From contig NC_135263.1 in assembly GCF_964204865.1 (NCBI RefSeq), positions 17,839,426 to 17,903,425 of the forward strand: a stretch of 64,000 nt of DNA. The letters run 5' to 3'. Below, in pieces: positions 21,701-36,800 of this stretch; positions within the stretch are counted from its first letter, which is position 1; each line of letters opens with the position of its first letter. The notes beneath the pieces are model-generated. The model worked only from the letters and a program-made list of their open reading frames with translations, ran no database searches and had not been told where the DNA came from. Both the position numbers and the translations under genes were made by a program. This stretch comes from Styela clava. Taxonomy: Eukaryota; Chordata; Ascidiacea; Stolidobranchia; Styelidae.

Positions 21701-24700
21701 AGGATAAAAGGTATTGGAATCCAATACGCTTACCAACGACTCAGTCTGGTGATGATGTCACCATGAAGAAATGATTGAGATCAGTACTCAATAGTTTATT
21801 TTTTCATCATACATTCATCATTACAGAATATAAAATATTCAAATCAAAAATTTCGTGTCAATGTGAAGAAAATCGTCAAAAACAATACTGGCTACCGAGC
21901 AGATACACCATTGATTAAGCATAACAGTAATTAATAACTAATTAGTAATTATTGGTATAGTATTTTAACAATAGATATTAGAAAAGCGATGCCGGAAAAA
22001 AACAAGGTGACATTTGCAACAGCGGTAGGCTGCTTAAACCATACTGTTTTCCATCAATGCATACGAGGTGGAATAAATTTGATGAATGTATATATAATGG
22101 CTTACCGATTGCATGAAATACTCACCCATTGGCGACAGATACTTGTCCAAATAATTGTGGCCTTGCGACATCATACTCCACGGTAAATATTCCGGAAATA
22201 CCCTTCGGAGACCACTTTGTTTGTGACGCCACATCAGGAGCGTAATGAATGTGTGCAGCAGTGTCATGACGACTAAAATAAAATAATCATGAAATTTAAT
22301 TTATTCAGATTGTGAAGAGATGGCATTTGCGAATATTTTCTATAAAACCATTTTCAAATAATACGTTCAAAATCAGTTAAAACTTAAATCTTTAATGTTC
22401 CTTTTTAGTGCAATTTATAGTATTAGCACTAAGTGAAATCATGATTTATTTGAGAAAAGAAAAAATTACGTTATGTAAGTGTGTGTACGAATATGGAGGT
22501 AACTAATTTTGTTCGCCTACTTTACATCAAGTTGTGAGAAAATACTGAATCCTATAGATAGGGGGTATATTCACTTGGCTAACACAGAGAGTCCCCAAAC
22601 TCGTAATAGAACTAGTATAAGGGAAATCGGAATAAAAGTATGGTTTAATCCTAACCTGGTACACACACTACGGGAGTACCCAAAATTGTACGGAGTTGAA
22701 AGTCGCAATTTTTATATTCCTTTAGTAAATAATCACTGTCGGAAATGGTAGGTCTGAGTTATCGGAGTCGAGTATTTTGAGTCTGAAATGTGGGCCTTAC
22801 TTCAATTCTCTACAATAACATTGTACACCCAAATATTTTTTTATATAATGTATTTATAAACAAACCTTGTTGTAATAAATGTTCCCTTTGGTGCCTCCTC
22901 TTCAACAATATTTGTCAGTGTTGTTTTTATCGGTAAAACACGAACAAATGACAAACGATCTTCTTCCGTTATATGAATATCTATGGTTAATCGACGAATG
23001 GGTTGGTCAGGGTTGAGAACGAGAGAGTATTCGTATCTTCCTCGAACCTTAAAAATAGTTAACAATAATATATCGATTTTTGTATTGAGAATAAAATAAT
23101 CAGAACAATTAACTAATTATGATATTGAATTAATTTTAGAAATATGTGAACATTGCATTACAGCACATATACTTCAGAATAGTTCAGGTGTTTTCGGATA
23201 TTAAGTTCCAAGATACTTCAGTCAATATTCATGATGAAGAAATAATTTTGTTTGTCACCCAATTTTTTTGCTACGACATTGCATTTAATTTAGTACAACA
23301 AACTCACCCTTCTCAAAAGTTGTTGATATGTCAGAATAAATTTAACATGTTGTCGTGGTTCAACGAACATACTAGTTCGAAACGCTCTCGTTGAAGTATC
23401 TCTTGCTGCAACATGACCGGCAACTGTACCTCGGGATTTCGCCTGAAGGGATAAATACAAAAGTCACAATCGTTATGGATGTGCATTTCTATGTGAGTTT
23501 ACTCGTTTTGTAGTCGCTCCAGAAGTGTGTGTACCAATATGTAGGTAACTAATTTTGTTCGCCTACTTTACATCAAGTTGTGTGAAGGGAATGAAACCTA
23601 TGTGCAGAGGGAATATTCACTTGGCTCGCACAGACAATCCGCGAACTCGTAATAGAACTAAAATAAGAAAATCGGAATAAAATTATGGTCTAACCCTAAC
23701 CTGGTACATACACTACGGGAGTACCGTTTTGTAGAACACAATTGATACTCTCTTAATCCCAAATGAAACGTTATCTTCCAAAAACAAAGGTCGTTAAACC
23801 AAATACATATATGGAAAAAACAAGAAACCAATATATACACTGCCTGAAGATATCTTATTATCACAACTTTTTTACATCAATAATTGACCACTTTGTGACA
23901 AAAACTTTTAATGCGGTAAATAATAGCGCATCATGGCAGATGAATCTTAAATCAAAAGTACCTTGTCGTAAACTTTTTTCGCTTTTTTCTTTTCTTCGAT
24001 TTCTCCAACTATTGTTTCATTTTGTAATTCGATTACAATTCCAGTGATAAAAGCATCATTTGGTAACAAAATGTCAAACTCGGCTTCTCGACCAATGTCT
24101 GCGTTATTTGTCACCATCGATGTAACGACGGTTTCTGCAAATCTGAGAGAAGATACAAAAGAAAAAATACTAATTATGCAAAAGCAAATGTTTATTAAAC
24201 ATAAAACTGACATCATTAAGAACGTAAAACACTGAAAATAAAGTAAAATTCTATTTTTTATGAAATATATATTCTATCTCATCGTTAATTTTTATCAAAA
24301 ACTAGAATGTCGTAACCGTTTCTACAGTCTGAAATTGTAAAAGGAGGAATCGTGACATGTAAAAGTCGTATATCATGATGGATATTTACCTTGCATTAAT
24401 GTTGGTTTTAATAGCAAAAGCATCAATTCTCGGACGTTTCTTTTGGCCGACAACAAGCGTACAAAACGTGTACTGAAAAGCCATGGGATTTTTTCCTTTT
24501 GCTGATTATGAAGAAAAAATAAAATATTTGAATGTGTAAACTATGATATCCCTAAATATGTTGGGACTTTACCTATAACTGGAAGAAAAAATGGTAACTA
24601 GGTATTAAATCTATATATTATACAATGATCGTCATCATGCGTTTGTCTATTTATTTGAGTAATGGAATCAGGGAAAATCCCAATATCATTTAATAGAGAT

Positions 24701-27700
24701 TTTTCTGTAATTCAACTATAATTCAGAAAAATTATACAATAGCAGGCACAACGCCTAAATATTATTCAAATATAGTTCTATATTATAAATCATTCTAAAA
24801 TATAAGATAACTTTATTATTTTCATGAGCTATTTCTTGTCCCAAGTCCACAAAGAAAGTTTTATAAGGTTTTAAAGCTTTGTAAAAAAGGATAGTTAACT
24901 TACCAGTTATCGTGATCTTGATAGCTGTGCCGTCTCTCACACTTTCATCGACTCGAAATCTCATTAATTTTGTTACACCCTCCCCTCTCGTCAGCTTGAT
25001 TCTCATAGTTTTCACACCACCGTGGAAAGACGAGGCATCTTTTTCATCAGAAGTCGTCACCAAGAAATGGTCCTTGATTCAACATAACAGATATATTAAA
25101 ATAATAGCAGTGGTAGGTTAGGTAACGATGAAATTTATTAGGCTCTATAACTCTATGTATTCATTTTGAACTAAAATTAGAAAACACATTAACAAAATAT
25201 CGATTCAATTGATGGTATAAAAATACTTGTTAGTAATCAAAAGTATAAGAACACTATTATTTAATATATTCTCCTGTTTTGGATATTAATCTTGTCATAT
25301 ATTCATTGCTGACGTTGTGAAGGCAACATTTTTGGCAGATATAGAATAATATTTAACAGTTTTCGCTGGGAAATTTAGACAAGAGCTTTTCTCTGACTCC
25401 ACAATCCATTAACACCATAAAGATTTAACTTAAATACCAAAATACCTCCGAGTTTTGTATGGAATTTAAGTTTCTTGTGTCTTTATACTAGAATTACAAC
25501 GCATTATCATGATAATTTCACATCCAAAAAACAATATTCAATTTAATGGCAAAGCGCCAACAGCATCAAAAACGGCAAATTTCGTCTCGCCAGACGAAAA
25601 CAAATATTTGAAATATTACTTACGTCTGGTCCAAAGTTTTCCAAAGTGATGTTAGCACTGGCTTCTTGTCCAGCAATGAAGACAAGTTTTGATAAATCGC
25701 AAGATATTTTAACATGAGACGCACTTAATAGTTTTGGCTGCATTCGTTCAAATACGTTACCTGAAAACAGATAAAAATAATGCCTGTCTTAATTTTTACA
25801 AAATTATTCATTTTACAAAAGTTTGTTCAAAACCAGATGTCATGCCGTTCATTTAAATTGGCGTTAAAAGATTGCTACAAGCCAATACTGAGGGTGGTCA
25901 TATGCATAAACCCGTGTCAAGGACCATTCATTAAATTACTTTAGGATCAGTGGTTTGAAAGTTATGAACAAAAAACTAAGCAGGATATGATGAAAATTTT
26001 CATCTAGTTTATTGGGCAATTTCATTACCAGATGTTACTGGTGACGTCATTATCAATAACATGAAATGATATCGTTTATCATCGCTGTACTCGCAGATTC
26101 ATTTTTTATTTTAAAGTTTTTAACAGTTGGAAACGAGATCGTCTAAATCCATAATTTTATCATAACGCGTTCTTATATGGCAGATAACCTACTATAATGA
26201 TTATAATAACACAGTAATGTGTTAAACATGACACTCGCGATTAAACGCGCTCAAGTAGCGTCACAAAGCAAGACTCAACATACGCTGCTTAGGAAATACA
26301 GAATTTTCACGTCGGAATTCAGTGATTTACGTTATTATTTGGAAGCGTTTACTATTATACCATCACTCTAAACAAGTCACACACAACTAATCAGTTAAAA
26401 TCAGGTGGGAACTAACAATGTTTTCCATGATTGAAATTTTTCCCGTTCGACTACGTTATCCCAATTAGCTATATGTGTGGGGACTAGACCTCTGAAATAA
26501 CCAGGGATCTTTAACATGGTATATAGGGACCACAGGCAGGCCAATGCCTTGACCACCATTCCATTTCGTCCACAACTAAGCACATAAACTATACAAGCTT
26601 ATATTTATTATTCTTTGCTGGTTGATAGTGGTCAGTAGATGAGCATCGACTTGAAGAAATTATTACAGTATGGATATAGGAACATTTGGTATTATTATTT
26701 TTATACTTGCCAGTGTTGAACAAATGTTTTTTTTATCGATGAAGGTTTTATATTTTGTGTTTGAAAAGTTAAATTTACCTTTCCCTAACTGTATTCGCGA
26801 TCACTGAAATTTATATAATCCGACTCGGGCTTGTATAGCTGCTAACTTAAATTTCTGCTTGATGTCTATTGCTACAAAATTTCACACCACGCCAAGACAC
26901 TCTCGTCAGTCGATTAGGTATCGATGTCGTATAACTGATATATATGCAGGCAAACTTAAGATTGAAATTTCATCAATTCGGCGCACATATGCTGTGCATT
27001 AGGTACTCCCGTAGTGTGTGTGCCATGTTAGGGTTAGGACATAATTTTATTCCGAATTTCCTTACTTTAGTTCTATTACGAGTTCGGGGACTGTATGTGT
27101 TAGCCAAGTAAAAATTCTCCTGTCATAGATTTCAGTTCATTCACACAACTTGATGTAAAATAAGCGAACAAAATTAGTTACCTCCATATTGGTACACATA
27201 CTTCTGGAGCGCCGTGCATTGTTTATGTATGTGCCTATTATTAAAAATCTAGGTAATATTAATATTCGATACCCAAGCCCCACTTCCAGAAAACATTAGG
27301 ATCCAAAAGTTAAAAAAGTTATATTTATAATATTATGTGGCACGCGGATCTCAAGTGTGTAACGCCAGCAGCCTTGTAAATCTTGCAGTATTTTCCATTT
27401 TTGTACAATCAAGCGTGAAATTCCTATTGAAAAGCGGTGACTAAAAACAAGGGCATGGTTTCAGTTCCATGAAGCGTAGTCATGCAAATCAATCATATTT
27501 TTCTGGTTAATATTAATCAATATACTTTAAGATTACTATCAGTAGAATTGCGCGAGACTAACTCCCAATCCATTCTCAATGCCTTTGCGCTAGTGGATCC
27601 GTATGCGTATAATGCAAGGATGCTGTAGCAGGAATAAAAATAACATAATATGCAATACAAGATTTCTGCTGCACACTAACACAAATATATTTCTGTTATA

Positions 27701-30700
27701 TCATAATATATTTGTGTTAGTACAGCAGGACTCTTGAATTGCATATTAATCCAAGGTTACTTGGTTCTATCAATTTTTAATTCTTTTTGTATTTATATAT
27801 CGATTTGTTTGCATTTTTGATAAGGACCTTAACGGCATTGGAGAAATGAACGAATCGAATACACATATTTTACAAGTTAGGGTACAACTTATGAAATATT
27901 GTTGAGGTATATGACCATACTATATTTGAGATCTACCGTTATCGGAACCGATTATAGATATCGTCAATATAACGGTTTCTGAAGAGAATTTGAAAAGCAA
28001 ATGCACGGAATGAAATTTTTCATCGTATCTTATTCAATTCATTATAACTGATACGAGTTTTGAATTTGAACGGAGATTTAATTTTTATATTAATTGAAAA
28101 ATAGAGAACTCATTTCATCAACTGGGTACATCATACTGTTTTTAATTAAGTTTATTTTTTCAAAAATACGGACACGAAAAACAGCAATAGCGGTCATTTC
28201 GACCAAGTATCGAAATATTTGCATCGGTTAACTTATTCTTGGCAATACTAATGCATGAACTAATACTATTCCATTCTATTAAACATATAATATCAGATCT
28301 TCAAATTTATACATAGTACCTTATATAACTGATGAATATTTTATTTTCATAAAGTTTAATTTTTATCTCTTTTTTTTTTTGAGAAACAAATAAATATAGA
28401 AAAACAAGGTTTTATTCAGATTTTGGAAAAAAATTCTTAGAATTGCATTATATACCGCGAAATCAGAATCGGCATTTTTAAAGAAGAATTATAGTAAATG
28501 GTAAAGACCAAAAGCTCATTAATCTTATAATAATTGTTATATAGATATGTGATTGCAAATTAATAATATAAATTTAAACACGATAAATCAACATTGCTAA
28601 GGAACCAATGTGGGTATTTTTATCAAATATATATACATGGCAATTTAACCTATTTAATATTAATATATATAAGCTGTATAAACAGGTATTTTACTTTATG
28701 CAAAAAGCTTTCTGTCGAAAAAAAAACAAAAAAAAAAAACAGTGTGCACATACTATTTGCAGCAGTAGAATAGTTTAAATTTGTATATTTAAATCCCCAC
28801 AAATATCTTTAAATGTTGGCTAATTTTGATTCCTCTTGACATATGTTACAAGGGCTCTCGGTTATGTAGAGCAGACTGCATGTAGTTTTCAACACGGTTC
28901 GGGTTCCGCCTCGCTGAAGATGAAAGGCAAATCTAGTTTTCAATCTCAAGGCGGTATTATTGAAAACATACCAAGTCGGAACTTAACTACAGCCTGTGGG
29001 AATATTATGCCGGTTCATGTGATCACTACCGCGTATTATTTTGCAGTTTATCAAGATTTGCGCAAAACATCGTACAGAGTAATGCGTGGGCAGTCTCGCC
29101 GACGAACGACAGGTTTCCGGTAAACTATGGGGATTTCCGTAAACATCTCATCGGAAGGAAGTTCTCCCAGAGGCAAACATGTTATCAGTGCAGCAGTTTG
29201 GGTTAAGTCCACAAAAAAACTGTCAACATAATCAATGCAATCGGTTGTTTTGTTTAAAAATGCACCAGGTTTAAAAGATGTTAAAAGTGCAGAGGCGGGT
29301 TAACATCACCATCGATTATTATTATTGAATCTGTTTGGACGATTTTCTATTTGATTAGCCGACTTTGGTGAGAATGCGGGGGTTTTCAAACATAGCAATA
29401 ATACCGTTGCAAGCGACGATTGCTGAACTTCAACCACGCAAGCGCACATTTTCAGAGCTGTGGAAAATTAATAAAAAAAAAATAATATGAATCTTAGTTA
29501 TTAATCAACAAAGAATTTTTTTATAGCATTTCAGATTTATCATCCATTTTTATCCTTACTACATAGTATCAGAACAAACCTTTGCTGTCATATCCTTTGA
29601 CAACCACGCGGAATGAACCAAGCTCCGAGATTCCTTCCTTAAATATATGAGGTATTGTATTTCCTACATCGTGAGCAACAGGTATTGTCTTTGTAACGCG
29701 TCCTTCTTCGTTGACAAGTTTTAGTGCCGTAGCCTGAACACGTTCGTCATCATATCCATAAGCGTCCAACACAAGACCTACCGATTCCTCAACAAACGGA
29801 TCGTGATCGGAGATCTGAATTATATATATAACAAAAACGAAAACTCAATTTAGAGTTAGTGACTTTGTAATAATGCGACAGTGAACTTTTGCACCGAGAC
29901 GAACGAACGAAATCGCCAACACAATAGTTAGGATTGCATCCCTCATCCAACAAAAACCAGAATTAGATATTTTTTTAAAGCAAAAAATCTCTTCTAAATC
30001 AATTTAATAGTTGAGTGAAAGTTTGGTAATTGCCAGCACAAACATAAATTTAATTCTGTAAAGCTGTAGGTTATGGAACTATGACCAGAGACACCAAGGA
30101 TGGTTTGGAAATTGTCACACTAGTGCTCTCCTGAGAGCCTTTCGAAATTCGAGCGAAGTCATTGTAACACTGTTCGATAGATATTGACAATTGGCATTGA
30201 AATAAGGGTAACTAATCGTTTGTTCACACTGGATTTTGTCTCTAGTATTTTTCCCCATTTGTCATGGATGTTTGAAAATAAACGGTTTTTATTTATCTCT
30301 CGCAACGTTCCTGACTTTTCAGAAAATTCACACGACCTCGAAGAGAATCTTAAGCAAAAGCTTGTTATTAAACTCATTTTCACGCTTGATAATCTAATAA
30401 TAGTAGATAAAAAACTAAGACGAGCAATTTTTTGCAATTTACTACCGGATAGAAATCCCGCAATCCCCTAACACTTGAAGATCACTCACTTATCAACTCA
30501 ATGGTCCGTGTCGATGACGCGAAACGTGTAATCGATACTTTTTATATGTTTAATCATTTTTGTAAATTGAGGTCGAGAAATATGAAATTTAGTGGTCGGA
30601 AGTCAGCAGTGTGATAAATTTATTGCAATTCATTACATGCTTCAACAATTCCAAAAAAATTGCTTCAGTGAAATTGTAGAATATTGAAATTTAAATGATT

Positions 30701-33700
30701 TTTCAAAAATGATCAAGTCGAATATCAACGCAATTCAAAAAACATATGAAATAAAAATGGATAAGTAAAAAGTGCGTGTGAATGATGTCGCAGAATACTC
30801 TTGAAGATCTGTTTTTTTAAACGCAACCCTAAACAAATTAACTATAAAGCAGTCCCAATCGCTGTATTATTGGCCTTCAAAATTGTAAAAAAATAATTCA
30901 TAACACGGGGAATTTCATCATTTGATTATTCTTTCAGTATTTTTCCGCACTGCATATCAACCGTTTTTCCCTGAGGATGATTTGCCGAAAAATATTGGGA
31001 TATCAAGTTTCTTTAACTGCGATCAACCATCAATCTCATCACCGGTAATCGTGGTTATTCGCCTGATAACAATCTCACAATGGAATAATATTTAGCTTTG
31101 TACGCAGACTGATGAGCATAACATTACATGAGATGACTGAAACACCTTTATATATCTGAATTTTGGCAATTGATATTTTCGTTGTCAATAAAAGGAATAC
31201 ATCATATAATACATTAATAATGAAGTATTGATCCTTGTTTTTGACAGGCTACACCGCATTTCAAAAACAAATGTAATCTAACGAAATACGGAAGTGCGAT
31301 TTTGTTGCAATACCATAGCCATTTCAAGTAATTTCAAAAAAATACATTATTTCAGCCAACAAGTATATGTAAAGTAAAAAGTATTGATGCTATTTTGACG
31401 TTGAGTTTTGATGGTATTTTGACGATGATAGTAGTCACCTCGGCCGCTGAAAACCGTGATCATTTTCTAACTTTTCACCAACATAACAAAAACTCGAGCG
31501 CCGCTAAAATAGCCAGTTTTATGTACGACAAACAAAGTAGGAATATTACCTTGTAAGCATCATCGGGTTCTGACCTTCCCTTAGTAAAAACATTGAGAAC
31601 GAATCCCAAAGATGTTTTTGCTTGAATTTTTACTGAACAGTTTATTGTCTCCACATCCATTCCAATGGACCATTCACCAAGAGAAGATGACTCATTTCCT
31701 GCAATTTTGATGTTAGTCGCCCATACATCACCATACCTGATATTCAAAGGGTTCAAAGTTTGAACGTTAAATAGGAATATGCAAATCATGTCGCATTAAA
31801 CTTTGACACTTGAAATGAATAAACTTCGTTAAAGGTTGACCTTCCTTATAATTCATTCCCTTTCGTTGAGGACTCAATACCACCTTCTGTTCGAAATTGT
31901 ATAAAATAAAAAAAATGATCAACCAAGGTAAATTCCAACCAAATAATTCAACAGCGGCGGATGATCGGAAACTGCAGAGGATACCCGAAAGTGTATTAAT
32001 GGGGCATTTCAAACTTGTTTTTGTTTGAATTGCCGCTTGCGCCGTAAACAACATCATAAAAAGGGGGTAGTTTCGATGATATCAACTATTGACAATCTAT
32101 TTCAATATTATGCACCTTTGGCAGCTCGGCATAAGAATCTTAGTTTAATGACATTCCTTGTAAATAAAAGTCAGATTAACATGGTGGGCGGTGGCATATC
32201 TGTTTATCTATTACAAATGTTAAATGGTTTTCGCGTACTTCATACACCATGACCTCGTTAAGGATTCAAGTTGAAATCAAATGGTAGTTAGTTAAAACAA
32301 GTGCGGCTGAGCAAGATAGGCCATTTAGTTGATTATACATGCTTTCGGCACGCAAATTGCAACCTCTAATCACAAGTTTTGTATGGATTGCTTCCTGAAA
32401 GGCAAATTACTATCGTAGGCCTTTATGTGGGAAAGATACATTGTAATATTCTTCTAAGTGTGTACAACGTAAAGTACCTTTGCGACAATTGTAAAAAAAG
32501 TCAATTAGATGAGAGGTAAATGTTTTCATCGACAACAAGTATGGCCCATATGCGATCAACATATAAAAGTACCTATTTAAAATATGACGTCAGTATCTCC
32601 AGAATCAACAAGATAAGGACTAAAAAATGCAATGTAAATATCGAGGAATGCCGCCAGGTCCAAACGTTCTCATTTATTTTGGTTCTTTCGTGTTTTTTTA
32701 TTGAATAATGTACACATTCTACAATGTTTACTCAAATCTTGAGAACTTTTGTGTGATACGACGGGGCGCTTGTACAGTTCTCTCTTTTTATCACACCATA
32801 TTGGCGTGACTGTCAAATATATATTTTTTACAAAATGGCAGGTGGTGTTTTAAACACGCTATGATTACATTAATATGATCAGAACAGTAAAAATTAAACC
32901 GAAGTTTAAAAAATTATAATATTTTACATATAATATCACAATATACATAACGCCTAGGATATTGATCTCAACTGAATGTCGACTTTCATTTGACATTCTT
33001 ATGAATCATATCTTATAGGTGATTTTCGGAAATATTCTCAGAATTTTGATCAGAATTGATTGCTGCATAATCACTCAATTTAAATACAATAACATTTACT
33101 ACATTTGAGCAATTGCGTCTGTGTGGCCTAAGCAAGACTCAATGAGTTTCTCAATAAATTTTAATCAAATCATTATAGGAAATGACATAACTGGCATCTA
33201 TTTACCACTGATTCGAATGGTATTTTGAAGCAGAAGAGAACGTTTGTATCGATATTTCCACTCAAACTTTCCTCTTAGTGTTACTTAGTGTTGAATATAT
33301 TTATAGACTGTCTGATAGGCATGTGACGACTGACAATAACTTCGAGTGAAGGCAGTTTATATCCCTATGGATTTGGGGACGAAAATATTTGAGGTTCATC
33401 TCATTTTTGGATATGTAGGCAACACTGTACCGCTACTAAAATAAATCCTCTATTCAATTTTGACCTTTAAGGTGATTTACAAATTGGAACTTATTATCAT
33501 AAGCAAATTTGGAAATTGACATTAATTAGTTTTGATGAATTTCAGAAATGCACTATGAACTATAGTGGGGTGGCCAACCTGCTTTCGACCGCGATCGACT
33601 GAAATCTTCAAATAGCTCGCGATCGACTGATCGATAATAAGGTCATACACAAAAACGAATTAGAACTGAATATGCTGATAGCTGTACTTAATGTAGTGTA

Positions 33701-33821
33701 AAATTTGTATTTTTTATGTTCCATTTAATTTGATCACGTAATTGTACCCGGAGTAAATGTTTTATCATTCATTACTTATCGATTTTAATATAAGTAATTA
33801 ATAAGTATGTTGATAGGTATT

Positions 33822-33856
<35 letters not shown>

Positions 33857-36800
33857 TAGATGCACGCGATATCTCACGAAAGCGAGGTTGAATCTGCTTC
33901 AAATTTTGCATGTGCATTTATCATAGCTCTGATGATAAGCCTATCGATTCTCGATGAATTATGTCGTATAATTAGCGAGTTATTAATTAATTAGTGATAG
34001 GACACACGGTGTCACTATGAAGTAAGAGCGATGTTTTGGGGGATCCCCTAACCTTCGATCGATAAGTCTTCGGTCTCCGACCGATATTCTCGTTTAAGAT
34101 TTATTCGGATCACCGATCATACAATTCAAGCCTTGCCTAATTTTTAGTCGTAAGTGTCGAAAATTCCTTTAAAAACTCTGCCAAGTATTCATGTTCAGTA
34201 CTGTGTTTGTCCTGTTCTAAAACACACAACAGGCGCTGCATGAAACTGGTTTGACGCTTTTTTTCGGGGTATGCTATTGAATTCACTCAACATCAGACGC
34301 GATCGACTACTCGAGACGTGGCGATCGACGTGTTGGCCACTCCTGAACTATACGATCCACCCATTCCCATTGTAAAATAAATTAATTACCTACAAAATGA
34401 TTTGTTTTCTTTAAAATTTCCGTATTGAACAATAAAAAATCATTTTTGATACCCTTGATATATGTATAGTATTCTTAAATTTCACATCAAAAAATATCAA
34501 AATTGTACAATATCATATAGAAATCTTAAATTTGTGAGTATTAATAAAACTATTATTTGCAAAGCAAAGCCGGTCTGTCAAACTTGAACCATTCATTTTA
34601 TAATATAAATACATATGTGTCTCATTCCCTTACAATTGAAAATTCTAACCTGTCTCCATCTATCTTTATATGCTTGTCGGACCCTGGCTTCATAACGTGG
34701 GTGTGCTCGCAATGACCTTGAGTTTCCAATAGTATTTCTTGCACCGAGCTATCAACGTAAAAAGGTATCACATTGCTGGGTTCTGAATAAAATAAATCAA
34801 GAAACTAGACAACGAAAGATATAAATTTTAGGTATTTCATTTGTTGGTGAAACTAAAAATCGATAGTTGTAGTAAATCAGTTGCAAATTCAAACTTGGCC
34901 GGGATCGCAATGTTGATTTCTGAAGCCAATGGCAATCTGTTATTTTATTTTCACATTGTTCTTAACAAAATACACTGTTTTCGTTTGACATTATTGTGAA
35001 ATCGCCAAAAGAAGTTACCGAAAAATTAAACTTAAAGGGGGATTCATAACCGTGTTGGTAAATATTATTAGTTTCGTTATGACAACATAAAAACAAAATG
35101 TCTAACATATACATAGTATGGTATATTACAAGAAACAAACTTTTAGTTTTCTAGACATTGGCAACTTATCGAAAGTGAAACCGTTGCAAAACAACGAAAG
35201 TTTCAACGAGTAACTCAATAATAGGAAAAAAAAACGCGTTATTAGTTTGTGGTTGGTAATCGGCGGTACAAAGTCCCAAGCGGCATCAGTTATTTCAACA
35301 TCAAGCCGATTCGAAACTGAAACCAAATGGCCCAATAACAATTTTCTCCTTTAGCGTTATCTCCTTGAGCGGTCGAAAAAAAGAAAAAGGAAATATCAAA
35401 AATTCCCCATTGATGAAGTCCAGCAATTGATTGTATTAATGGAGACTCAAAAAGTATGGGTTTACGGGTTTCCTTTTTTTTCAGCTCAATTCACAACCAA
35501 GCCCAAACATATCCCTCTTGCATCTCTCGGACACAAAGAACAAACTCAGTTCATGATCAACTAAAACGCTTCCGCACTTTATATTGGAAAAGCTATTTAC
35601 ACGCCATGTGAGAATATCAATTTCACGCATTTTATGTCAGTAAGTTATCAAAATGAAAATGTGTCCTGGAGATGCATATATATCTATGATTCATAAATAT
35701 TCCCCTTCGTAAGATAAAAGAAAAAAGTACTCGATTTCGTTTGATATTGGTATTTAATATACCTTGAGCATTCGATACCACTGTAACTTGCTTCAGCAAA
35801 ATGACTCCTTGTTTAGCATTCGATTGAACAATATCTGTTGTACGGAAAATGTCGCTTCGACTTATTACGAGAACCTGACAAATAATAGAAGAAAAATTGA
35901 TTATAATGGATTTGTTGAGAACTGATATGGCGTAAATTGTAAAATATTATTCGTGCATAAAACAGCATTGATTTTAGTGAAAATACATTTTTTTGGTAAA
36001 TATTATCCTACTAACGGTAACCGGAACTTATCTGATACGACACTAACTAGAAATTACAGTTGAAAATGACCAACTACTTGTCAAAAGCAAATAAGAGGAT
36101 TGTGAATGAAGAACGATACTCACTTTTCCTCCAGTTTGCTTTGCAATGTGCTTATACAATGGCATGCATTTTTTATATTCTCCATCATTAGCACAATTAC
36201 TAATGCTGTTAGTGAGCATAAACGTTACCACGATTGATTTTTGACGAGCCTGGGCAACGACAGTATCCTGGAAGTGAACATATATTTTTTTTAATCATTG
36301 GTGAAACACTGGCTATGCCACACTGTATAGAAATTGAGCATAATCCAAATTACTTAGCAATCAGAATAAATGAACAACCAATGCAAATACCGATAAAGTA
36401 TCGCCATCCGTATATAAGTGGATTAGTGGTTAACGCGCTGGTGGTAGGATGTGAAAATTTGACTTGACTACTTCAACCGAGAAAATTTTCAAGAAAATTT
36501 ATCTCGGTACTTATTTGGTCGCGGCTGCTTGTCCGGAATCTTGTTCTAAGCCAATATGTATGAGCCCTCGAAATTTCGACAAGTTTGGGATTTGTGTCAT
36601 AGAGTTCAAATGTTAAATAATGTCCATACCTGCAACATGTAATCTTTGGCATCCACGTCGGATATGACATAAATAGTAGATCCAGGTCTACTGTTTTCAA
36701 TCGCAAGTTGAATTCCCCGCATTGCAAGTTCTGGGGCATCTCCACCTCCATGAGCGTATAATCTGAATTAATGTAAAATTTTAATCTCAAGTCTCGTGAT

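Larger units (their letters stand above)
12762..24450 (-). other. ITIH heavy-chain half of the fusion (about residues 696-1731)
   Basis: The VIT domain runs over residues about 703-830, with hallmarks 'FAETVVTS' and 'DAFITG' and the 'EKKKAKKVYDK' segment. The second vWA domain has MIDAS 'DTSGSM' at 958-963, 'GGTN' in exon 18 and 'MIVFMTDG' in exon 19. The ITIH C-terminal region follows, with 'LWAFLQLKELF', 'YNFVTPLTSLVV' and the Asp-Pro-His-Phe cleavage motif 'GDPHFII' at 1478-1484. The last exons match the ITIH propeptide pattern ('HLDFGLSDN...GVLGQF', then 'CWYIHKNG'). In vertebrates the Asp of DPHF becomes ester-linked to chondroitin sulfate and can be passed to hyaluronan; the same chemistry here is inference. 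Confidence 0.85.

Noticed and set aside
24755..24904. Extension of exon 11 as the C-terminal end of a separate VWA7-like gene
   Set aside because: After the GTAAGT donor the frame becomes AT-rich and low in information, while splicing to exon 12 completes a beta-sandwich strand in phase.
33822..33857. Tetranucleotide array as a CRISPR-like or satellite array
   Set aside because: A simple microsatellite inside a hAT-like element, with no spacers and no longer period.
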